Source: Kryptolebias marmoratus (taxonomy: Eukaryota; Chordata; Actinopteri; Cyprinodontiformes; Rivulidae). From it: DNA of 64,000 nt. The position numbers were made by a program, and so were the translations under genes. This document shows, piece by piece, positions 22,830 through 31,945 of this stretch. The stretch covers positions 6,442,383-6,506,382 of the forward strand of contig NC_051439.1 of assembly GCF_001649575.2 (NCBI RefSeq), given 5' to 3'. The notes beneath the pieces were generated by a model. That model did no database searches, had not been told where the DNA came from, and saw only the letters and a program-made list of their open reading frames with translations. The first letter of the stretch is position 1. Each line of letters begins with the position of its first letter.

Positions 22830-23660
22830 TGAAAATCAGTCATTGCTTTTAAATTTTTGTTCAACAGAATTGTTTAAACAACCAAACTAATGAGACTGGT
22901 CTTGAGAAAAGGACGCTACCCTTAACTTGATATTTGAAATAAACCTTTTGAGGCGATCACTTCAGTCCAGTGGTTTCTGTCCCTCTCTCTGAGACGTCTG
23001 CACCTGTCCTCAGGTGTTTTGTCCCACTCCTCATGGACAAGCTGCTCCAGCTGTCTCTGGTTTGAAGGCTTCCTTCTCCAGATGTTTCAGCTCCTTCCAC
23101 AGATGTTCAACAGGATTTAGATCAGAGCTCAGAGGCCACTTCAGAACGGTCCAATGTTTTGTGTCATTATCCTGTTGGAGGAGCCATGACCTGAGACAGA
23201 GACCAAGCTTTCTGACTCTGAGCAGCACAGTTTACTCCAGAAGGCCTTGATAGTCTTGAGATTTCATTGGACCCTGAACAGATTCAGGACCCCCTGTGTC
23301 AGAAGCAGAACAGAACCGAGCCTCCTCCATGTTCCCCTGTAGGTTCAGGGTTCTTTTCTTTGTTTCAGGTTTGGTTCTGTGAACACAGAGCTGATGGGAC
23401 GTGTTGTCAAAAAGCTTCAGTTTTGTCTCATCTGTCCAAAGGACATTCTCCCAGAAGCTTTGTTGCTTCTTAGCATATTTTATTAAAGTTCAGTCTGTCT
23501 TTATTATGATTTGGTGTCCTCTTGTCTTTCATTAAGTCCACTTTGGTTCAAACAGTGATGGATGGTGTGATCTGACACTGATGAACTTTGACCTTGGAGT
23601 TCACCTCTAATCTCTTTGGAAGTTGTTCTGGTCCCTTTGGTTGTCATTCAAAGGACAAGA
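22830..23660 (-). mobile_element. Tc1-like transposon, truncated, minus orientation
   Basis: The minus strand encodes the C-terminal DDE part of a Tc1-like transposase, including [16 protein letters not shown] and [14 protein letters not shown] (about 23090-23190), then further N-terminal sequence towards 23660, where the match to the other copy (35320-36530) stops. The upstream half including the HTH region is missing. Stops and shifts make it inactive. Part of it (23267-23473) differs from the other copy by very few bases. Confidence 0.8.
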
Positions 23661-23799
23661 CTTAAAGTCAGTATTGGATGTCTGTGATCTTGGGGCCCTC
23701 AGGGGCCACTGCATTAAAACCAGGTCTGATTCTGTTCTGGACATCACTGCATGGACTCAGGAACACTTCCACAGATCATTGTCTGTAAACACAGTTCAC

Positions 23800-24720
23800 T
23801 GTACCATCCACTAATGCTGCTTAAAGCTCTATCAGGCAAAGAAGAAGCCAGATGTGAACACCATCCAGAAACACTGCTGTCTTCTCTGGACCAAAGCTCA
23901 TTTCAAATGGACTGAGGGACAGAGGAGAACTCATCTGTGGTCAGATAAATAAAACAGAAACTCTTTTTGGAAACCACAGCTGCCACATCCTCTGTACTAA
24001 AGAGCTGAGAGACCACCCGGTCTGTTGTCAGCGCACAGTTGAAAAGCCTGCCTCTCTGATGGTATGGGGGTGCATTAGTGTCTCTGGCATGGGCAGTTTA
24101 CACATCTGGAAAGGCACCATCAATGCAGAAAAATATTTACAGGTTTTCAAATAGCATATTCTTCCATCCAGACAGTCTTTTTCAGTAAAGGTCTTACATA
24201 TTTCATGAAGACAATGTTAAACCTCAGACTGCATCATTCCAGCAGCATGGCTTCATAGTAGAAGAGTCCAGGAGCTGAACTGACCTGCCTGCAGTCCAGA
24301 CCTGACCAATGAAAACATTTGACCCATCACGAAACAAAAAAAGTCCAGTAAAGACCCAGGACTGTTGAGCAGCTAGAATCCTCCATCAGAGCAGAATGGG
24401 ACAACATTCCCTCTAAAACCTCCAGCAGCTGCTCTCCTCAGCTCCTGGATGTTTACAGACTGATGTTAAAAGAAGAGGAGAGGCTTCAAAGTGGAAACAT
24501 GGACCTGGAACAACTATTTGGAGATGTGTTGCTGCCATGAAATTCAGAATGACCATATTTTTTTTTCTAAAAATGGTACAATTTTTTAGTTTCAGCATTT
24601 GATATGTTTACTATGTACCACTGTGAATAAAATATGGTTTTATGAGATTTGCAAACTATTTCATTTTGTTTTTATTTACATTTTACACAATGCCCCAACT
24701 TTGTGAGTGTAGGATTTTCA
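23800..24720 (+). mobile_element. Family A DNA element, second copy (5' end missing)
   Basis: Contains, in order, 'tggaccaaagctcattt', 'gcctctctgatggtatggg', 'gcaccatcaatgcag', 'cagactgcatcattccagca', 'cctccagcagctgctctcct' and the right-end phrase 'tttgcaaactatttcatttt', all shared with 46175-47310. The left end abuts the truncated Tc1 copy. Frames resemble fragments of an old protein (for example PASLMVWG-like), but none is intact. The superfamily is not assigned. Confidence 0.7.
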
Positions 24721-24998
24721 TGAATTTATGTGTCAATGTAAAAACATGACTTTCTAACCTTTATGGTTTGAGACTCCCTAAAAAGTATCATCAGGACAGT
24801 TTAAAAACAGTTCATTTTTTTCCCCAGGAACTTTCAAAACTGAACAGGAGATACTCAACTTTTTAGAGAGGAAGTGTCTGATTTTTCTTCAAACAGTTCT
24901 TGATCTCAACTTAGGAATTGCTGGACCACTTCATGGGTGTGAAATCTCACCCTGAACAATAAAACATGTTCCCTTCAAAGGCTTTAAGGTGAACATAC

Positions 24999-25239
24999 TT
25001 CAGATGTGAGAGGCTCCATACAGAGTGGTCCTGCTGAGTTCTGGTGGCGGCCTCATGGGAAGTCGTGGCTGGGCTTCAGCGTCTGGAGGCGGCTGGATGC
25101 CAGGCCGAGGCGGCACATCTGAGACGGGGACATGGCTGCACCTTGTTGTGCTGGAAGAGGCTGGATGCAAAGCGGGGCACAGACACACCACATGCTGTCA
25201 GGTCAGGAGAGGTTACCAGCAGCCAAAACACATTCTGAT
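24999..25239 (-). other. bicra: Possible non-coding 5' exon of bicra
   Basis: On the minus strand this GC-rich island, set in AT-rich DNA, is bracketed by a candidate acceptor (cctcctcag, just right of 25239) and a donor (gtatgt, 24998-24993). It has no BICRA-family peptide; a 63-codon frame inside starts with ATG and would be an upstream ORF if the exon is real. The call rests on base composition, splice-site fit and the need for an upstream exon. It could also be a chance GC-rich patch. Confidence 0.35.
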
Positions 25240-25599
25240 CTGAGGAGGATCATAAGATCAATATGTGATTCATCAGATTCTCCTCGGATTCGACTGGACC
25301 TGAACCCGTAACAGAACCAGGTCCTCCTCAGCTCAGGGGCTCAGACTGGACTGAATCTGAACCCAGAACAGGATCGGATCCTGCTCAGCTGTGGGTAATA
25401 CATGCTGGGGAGACTCTGGAGACAATCTATACCAAGAATAGCATCATGTTTTTGACTATTGATTCTGCCCGGGGCTGACTGGGAACTGGGAAGCTATTGT
25501 TGTGAATCTGCAGACAGACAGACAGACAGCATCAGCTCCTTCTGAGCCCTGGTTGGGACTTGTCCTCTCCTCATGACTGAATTAATAGTAATAATATAT

Positions 25600-26098
25600 A
25601 TTTTTTCAAAACTCTGTGGAAAAGCTGAACAGAAACAACCCTGCCTGCCCTGCGCTCGGGTTCCCTGGTTCGTCTGTGAAGCGGACGCCAGGTTAACATC
25701 CGGATGATGATGTTTTTGTTTACAACGACAGAACCGCATCATTTCCACCCTGAAGGTACCGCATCACCGGGCAGCCGAGCCTCATCTAAAGCCGCAGCAG
25801 AGCTCTCTCTTCTCTGCCATGCAGCTGCAGGTTACGGAAGGGGTTGTGTTCATGTTAAATTTATGCCCCAAACGACGCAGGATTCCGAGCCGCTGGTGGT
25901 TTCTTTCCTTCATTTTTTTTTTAAACATATCCCCCCCACCCCCGGGTGCGAGCAGGGCAGCTGACGCCTGCTGGAAATCAGACCGCGGTAACAAAAGATG
26001 CCTTGTGTTAAAGATCTGTTTCAGCCAGCCAGCCCCGAGCCAGTCTCTTCTTCGGTCATTACAGTAATTCCACAATTAAAACAAAGGAACCAAGAGAG

Positions 26099-26130
<32 letters not shown>

Positions 26131-26420
26131 AAAAACAAAACACCCTCACCCCTTCTTCGCGGTTTATTGTCCTGTCAAGCGGGCCTCTGCGCCATCGATT
26201 CTCACTCAGTGGTCCTTTCAGATGCTAAAAGGAGGAGAGGGGGTANGGGGAGGGGGGGGGGGCAGTGGGTGTGAGAAACACACACATAGGCTGCGATAAC
26301 AAACACACACACACACACACGAGAGGAGGCGATGATCCAGCTTCAGCAGCAAGACTGCAGGAGGAGAGCGGCCGCCTCCTGCGCGCCATCAGGCGGCTTT
26401 AAATCTCCCCTTGCTTCGGC
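25600..26420 (-). promoter_or_regulatory. bicra: GC-rich putative promoter/first-exon region of bicra
   Basis: The stretch is clearly richer in G, C and CpG than its surroundings (for example gcggccgcctcctgcgcgcc at 26368-26387, plus repeated CpGs at 25660-25990). It also holds a (GA)n tract at 26099-26124, a poly-G tract around 26247-26262 with one undetermined base (n) at 26246, and a (CA)n tract at 26300-26321. It lies upstream of bicra in transcript direction and about 3.7 kb from the psen1 first exon, so it most plausibly is the bicra promoter. Confidence 0.45.
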
Positions 26421-26429
26421 GCAGCGTTC

Positions 26430-26815
26430 CTCCATACCTGCTGCAGATGTTCTACGTTTCATAGCCCCTGAAATGATCTACTGCATTTCATACCTGCTGC
26501 ACGTTTCACTGCGTTTTATAACTGGTGCAGATGTTCCAGTGCATTTTATACCTACTACAGATGTTTCACTGCATTTTTTACCTACTGCAGATGTTTCATT
26601 TTATACCTACTGCAGATGTTTCACTTTAGTTTACATCTGTTGCAGATATTCTACTACATTTCACACCCCTTGAAAATGATCTACCTGCTGCACGTTTCAT
26701 TGCGTTTTATAGCTGGTGCAGATGTTCCACTGCATTTTATATCTGGTGCAGATGTATCATTTCGTTTCATGTCTGCTGCAGATGTTTTACTTCATTTTAT
26801 TGATTGTCTCATTTT
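26430..26815. repeat. Minisatellite, about 30-40 bp unit
   Basis: About ten degenerate copies of a unit built from 'ctgcagatgtttcact' plus 'gcattttatacct' follow each other. Spacing varies between roughly 28 and 45 bp because units have internal losses. The tract is immediately upstream of the GC-rich putative bicra promoter. Incidental frames give repeating VSLRFIAGADVP-like peptides with no known relatives. Confidence 0.8.
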
Positions 26816-26849
26816 GTGAATCTGATCATACATTTAAAAAAATGTCTAA

Positions 26850-27960
26850 AGATGATCTGATAGAGGCTACTGAAAAAATAAACAAAACAAAACATAAAAA
26901 CCCCAACAAGCTTCTATCTGCAGGGAGGAGTTCGAACATCTGAGAAAAGCTGATTAGCAGAAGGTGTAATGAATGACAGACCATGGATGGTGATGAAACA
27001 ACACCTGGCAACACAAACGGGGGACAAAAACAACACAAAAGACAGGCATAATGTACTAAACATACTGTGAAAAATGTACTAAGATAAATACAAAACAGGA
27101 AATATAAAACCAAAACACCAAAAAAACAAAGAAACAAAGAAACAAAAAACAACAACCCAACAACAACGCTGAAACGGTCACGTTACCTACCACCCTCGAA
27201 GGGATGGCTCTTGACATCCTTAAAAAAGGGTCCATCTTGAGTAGAGTTGGTGGAGACGGCCTGGAAGAATGAATCAGGCAGAACTAAAGGAGCCAAGAGT
27301 GGAGACAGAACAGGTAGATGGCTCAGAGTCCACCCAGACAGACAAGGCAGAGAGATATCCAGCAAGACCCCTTTATGTCTGGACCTTGCTGTGCCAGAGA
27401 AGGTCTTGTTGATGGGCAATGGGTTTGCCCATCAACAAACTGAAACAAAACCAGGAATTACAGGAGACAAAAAAATAAATAAATCAGGACTGAACAGGAG
27501 GTTTTTAAAAGAATCCAACAGAGGCTGAGAAAAACCAAGAAGCTCATATCTACTGGGAAGAATGATTACTAAATGAGAAAATCTGAGAGGAGCGGATTAG
27601 CAGCAGGTGTAATGAATGAATAATCAGGGGGGCTGAGGAAACATTAATCATGGGAACACAAACAGGTGACTGAAAACAAAAACACAGAAGACAGGCAAAT
27701 TCTTCTAAATATACTGTAAACTGTCAGGATTTGGGCTATGTTTAAGTTATTCTTTAAGTTTTATTTTGTATTGGGTTTATTGTTTCTTTTGTTTTTGGAT
27801 TGTCTTCATGTTTAGTCTTGTCTTTGTTCAGTTTTTGCTCCTTGTGTTTTTTGTATTCCTGTCATCATTCACTTCTCCTCAGTTTATCACTTGTTTACCA
27901 GCCATGTCTATCTAAACCCGACATGAACAATGACCTAAGGTAAAGACAAAAACAAGAAAT
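26850..27960. mobile_element. Composite of repeated non-coding elements
   Basis: Two similar segments, 26850-27080 and 27480-27720, share 'gattagcag.aggtgtaatga', 'acacaaac.gg.gac' and 'agacaggca', each followed by A-rich DNA. Their sequence is also complementary to the T-rich family at 17656-17925 and 27725-27905. Between them, 27183-27430 is unique and ends in a hairpin-forming 'gatgggcaatgggtttgcccatc' (23 bp apart from mismatches). The layout suggests nested or tandem insertion of non-autonomous elements; the class is unknown. Confidence 0.5.
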
Positions 27961-28145
27961 ATAAAGCCAAATCACAAAGAAAACCCTCAACCATGACACA
28001 AACAATGAAGAAGTCCTACTCACTGCATTTGAACATAAAAAAAAGAATCAAAAACAAATCACATAAATAAAACACTTCCTTTGACAAGATGGATTATAGG
28101 GAGCTTCACTGATCAGTAATAAAACATTAAAAGGACGATCTACAG

Positions 28146-28353
28146 CAGTGGTGTCCAATCCTAGTCCTCAAGGGCCACTCTCCTGCATGTTTTAGTTACT
28201 TCCCTACTTTTTAGCATGTCTTCAAGTTCAGCAGAAGCCTGTTAATCACTCATTCATTCAAATCTGGTCTGTAAAAGCAGAGGAACATCTTAATTTTAGA
28301 TGATTCTGAACTGCAGGATGGTGGCCCTCAAGGACCAGGATTCAGCACCACTG
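28146..28353. mobile_element. hAT-type MITE with 8-bp target duplication (second copy)
   Basis: The ends are inverted repeats: cagtggtgtccaatcctagt on the left and gaccaggattcagcaccactg on the right, in a looser version of the 13433-13656 pattern, with the shared internal phrase 'ggccactctcctgcatgtttta'-like after the left end. Flanks are atctacag and atctatag, an 8-bp duplication with one change, as expected for hAT. No coding capacity. Confidence 0.8.
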
Positions 28354-28540
28354 ATCTATAGGGAACATCCCTGAGCACTGAAGTAAGGAAACTTTGGATT
28401 GGCAATAGAAAACATCCCTGAGCAGTCAAAAAACTTTGAGAGGATGAGCTATAAATATCCACATTCACTGACTCAAGGCTTAACTGAACATTATCATCAA
28501 TTTTCCATAGTCAGCACCATTTAAGAGTGAAAAAAATAAT

Positions 28541-28563
28541 AGTCTATCTATCTATCTATCTAT
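28541..28563. repeat. (CTAT)n microsatellite
   Basis: About five CTAT/TCTA units in an otherwise featureless AT-rich spacer between bicra and psen1. Confidence 0.85.
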
Positions 28564-29039
28564 GAAGAAGTTTAAATTCAAATACAAATACAGCCATTTA
28601 ACTTTAAATAAAAATAATAATAAATTCAAATATTCCACATTTAGTGATATAACAGAGATATTATCAGAAGAAAGATGTAATCCCAAAACAAACAAGAAAA
28701 TACACCAATTAGGTTGGTGTACAAAAAGAACTCCTGCTTCTGCTTTTTTCATCATAGATAAATTTTAGACTGTTGGTTGATACATCTGTGATTGTTATTG
28801 CTTTTTCATGATTATTACTGAAAAATACTCCCCCTCTGCAGATTCACCACCTGATCTCAAAGGGCTATGTTGTCTGGGGCATTAGCTCTTGGTAGGGCTT
28901 CCCATTGCAAACTGGCTTCAGGGGAGTGTTTAGACAAAGAGCTCCAACTGGAAAACTTTTATCTCTGTAATTGTCATAGTTTTGTAACAACATGAATCAA
29001 ACTGCAGTGTGGTTGGTGTGTTTCTGTCAGCGTCCCACA

Positions 29040-29650
29040 ATGAGGCGCTGTGCGGGAAGTGGCTTCCTGGTTATCGGCAAAGGAATTTCTCTTGGAGCGT
29101 AAAATGTCCTTATGGAAAAAAAAAACAACTTCTCTCTACTATGTCAGAGAGAACAGATTTCTTAACTTCTTGCAGAGAATAAATCCAGCTTTAACGAAAG
29201 AACAAGTGAGTGGGCCACACTCAAAACAAGGCAGTTAAAACAATGGGAGCAATATTCTCTTCAATTACATTGGACAACATAAGAAAAATTTCAGACCAGA
29301 ATCTCTTCATGGAGAGACAGTTTCAAAACGTGTGGGTAATTTGCTGTGGCCTGTTGGCAGCGTTCACACAGAGGGGACACTGTGTCAAAAAAATTTGCGA
29401 GCCTGGCTTTAGTATAATGAGCTTGATACAGATTAAAGATCTGTGTACCCTCTTTAAAACCTTCCTCACACATCATCATCTGAAATCAACAGTCCCAGCT
29501 CTGTCTCCCATACAGTCTTCAACACAGTTGAAGGACGTGTTTGCCAACAGTTCTCAAGAACTAAAAAAAAAATCAAATTATTTCTTCAGAAGCATAAATG
29601 ATCATGTGTTGCATTTATCAGTGTTAAGCTGCTGTTCCTCACTCCTCATT
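29040..29650 (-). mobile_element. L1/Tx1-type LINE ORF2 C-terminal fragment
   Basis: Minus-strand translation gives the cysteine-rich C-terminal region of an L1-like ORF2: KARLANFFDTVSPLCERCQQ followed by ATANYPHVL, where functional copies read CxxC...HMFWxCP. The His-Met-Phe-Trp core is changed and stops occur, so it is dead. It is the only recognisable content between bicra and psen1 apart from microsatellites. Confidence 0.65.
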
Positions 29651-30079
29651 GTACTATGATTAGCACAAAAACTCTCTTTACCAAAGACATGATGGTAAAA
29701 AATATTATTAATTCGATACAATATTTTGTCTCTACATGTCGGTGTGAAGTGTTCAGATCTGTAAAATAAATGCCCCATGCTTTCAGTGGGGGTTTAATAG
29801 CTTTCGGTCTAATTTTGGAATCTGTGCTCGTTTTAAGCAAATTGATCTTTGACACCGGAAGAACAACTAGTTGTCAACCTTTTTATGAAATTTTACAACT
29901 CCAATGTGTTTTTACTGGTTGCACACCTAACACGCGACTATCACCGCAATGCACACGCGGTGGTGATTAATTAAATCAGTCTGCTTAGGTATCATAAAGT
30001 AATAATAAAAATAATAGCAATGTTAAAACATAAACACCTCTTTCATAGTTCTAACAGCGGCTGTGATCTTGAACGTGCC

Positions 30080-30228
30080 TCACGTCCGCGCGAGCAGGAA
30101 GTAGTTAACCCCAGCAACCGGATGTTCGGAGAGAAAACAGGACCAACAAAGAGGAAGAGGAGTGAGTGCCCTGGTTTTGAATCATCTCGTATCGGAAAAT
30201 TAAGGACATCGCCTACTGTTTGTTGTAG
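30080..30228 (+). promoter_or_regulatory. psen1: psen1 promoter/non-coding exon 1
   Basis: A GC-richer patch containing CpGs (cacgtccgcgcgagc, 30081-30095) carries two ETS-type sites: CAGGAAGT at 30095-30102 and ACCGGATGT at 30117-30125. It ends in a strong donor (TAG|gtaagt after 30228). Human PSEN1 transcription is known to depend on ETS elements near its start site, which fits. No TATA box is seen. The exact start site is not determinable. Confidence 0.6.
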
Positions 30229-31895
30229 GTAAGTGAGCTTTCCAGGACCGCTTTTTAAGACCGGCTGTATTTGCTCCGAGCTCCGCAGGCTAACCGCCGT
30301 TAGCCGGCTAGCTGCTCTGCTGCTAGTGCTATATTGGCGAACATTAGCTGTACAAACTACATGAGCAGCGGTGGCTAGTGGTGATATTGGGTGGGTGGAC
30401 TAACAAGTACATTACAAAATTCTGTTGATTACATTTCAACAACGGAAGCATCTCTTCTGGGATACAAGAAACAAGCTTTAAAAACGAGCGGAACAGAGCT
30501 TTATGGGTGCGCCTCTACATCTCCGAACTACAAAACACCAACATAAAGCTTCTTTATTGAATAGTCCGATGTGCGGTCTTTATTACTCCCGTTACAGCTC
30601 CAACTTAACAGCAGGAACTCACAGAACGTCCCTTTCCTCCTTCACAATAAGAGTATACAACATACACAGAGTCCAGTCCTTCACAACAAGAGTCACAAAC
30701 ACATAGAATGTACATTCAGCTCAAAATACTCTCATAACATATGAAGCTTACACAACTTTACGTCTCTTTTGTTACCACAATGACATTACCAACAAAAGGA
30801 CAAAACTGTCCTCGCACACAAAGTCAGAAAATGTTAAACTCTTGGCTGCTGCAATTACCTGCTAACTCTTATTAAATGTGTTAAATATGTTCATTTTAAT
30901 TATCACGGCTGATTTGCAACACATTACACCAAGCTTCTTGACACAATCAAATCAAAACAGGTTAACAATCAGAGGAATCACAAACAGATAATACTGGAAA
31001 GTTTAACATGACGTGTGATGTGTTTTGAGAAGAGCATATGTTATTTAAAAAACGCTCACAACACTGACTTTTCTGAGACGCAAAACACAACAGTAATACA
31101 TTTCAGAGAAGTTGGGTGATTTCTGGGTGGAGTCCTGCTCAGTAAACATCTCAACCCGTGTTAAAAAAAAAAAAATCAAACAAAAAAGTAAGTTGGTATA
31201 ATCTGCACTGGTTATAAATAGGAAAAGTGCCCGGAGTTCAGTTTGTCATCTAGTGGTTTACTTTCTATTTGAGAGAAAGCCAGGGCATAATTTAGAACTT
31301 TTACTCCAACAAAAGCTGCTTGACTTTCCTGAAGGTAGAAAAAGACTTTTTCAACAACCCCACAGACTGTTACTTTATGTTTTCACGTACCTATATTCCA
31401 GAAATCAAACAGTTTGATTAGCCTGCACAGACTTTGTATGCCAGCAAATAAGTGAACTGGTAATGACAATATAGTTTTCTGTGGTAACAAATTTGTTTTT
31501 TGAGGTGAAAAAGCATTTATTACTACTAACAACAACCAAAAAAAGAAAAACTAATTAATGTTTTATTATTCTGAAAAAGCTTCTGAACATTAATCAAAAA
31601 ACATTTGCTAAAGTTTCATGGCAGTCTCTGAAAATATGTAGAAACCAAAAGCCCTCGGAGAGCGCAAACCTCCAGTTCAGATGAAGACAGAATAGAAACA
31701 TGGAGGTAAAGTGTTCCCCCAACACAACCAAGAATAAGATTGAGGGTAAACTCAACTTGTCTTCACAAATTGTTGATGAAGTCCCACCACATGGACACCG
31801 GCACACTACATCATCATACATGTCCCACCTTTTTTTTTATCTGTCTTCACTGCATTTCATTCTGAAGCTCTAAGCATTATTTTCTCTTTTGTCAG
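30229..31895. other. psen1: psen1 first intron, no element recognised
   Basis: Apart from a CpG-containing patch in the first ~100 bp (gccggctagc repeats around 30300), the intron is AT-rich and shows no coding frame or repeat that I can name. Confidence 0.5.
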
Positions 31896-31945
31896 GGCGA
31901 AGGAGTTTGGATTGCATGTGAGGACAGGTGTCAGCTGAGCCAGCC

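Noticed and set aside
23267..23473. 68-codon ORF almost identical to one at 35776-36048 (-)
   Set aside because: Both are antisense readings of the same Tc1-like transposase region; the similarity is that of the transposon, not of a duplicated gene.
26430..26815. Regularly spaced repeats that could suggest a CRISPR-like array
   Set aside because: Units are degenerate with variable spacing, the spacers are themselves repeats, and this is a vertebrate genome; it is a minisatellite.
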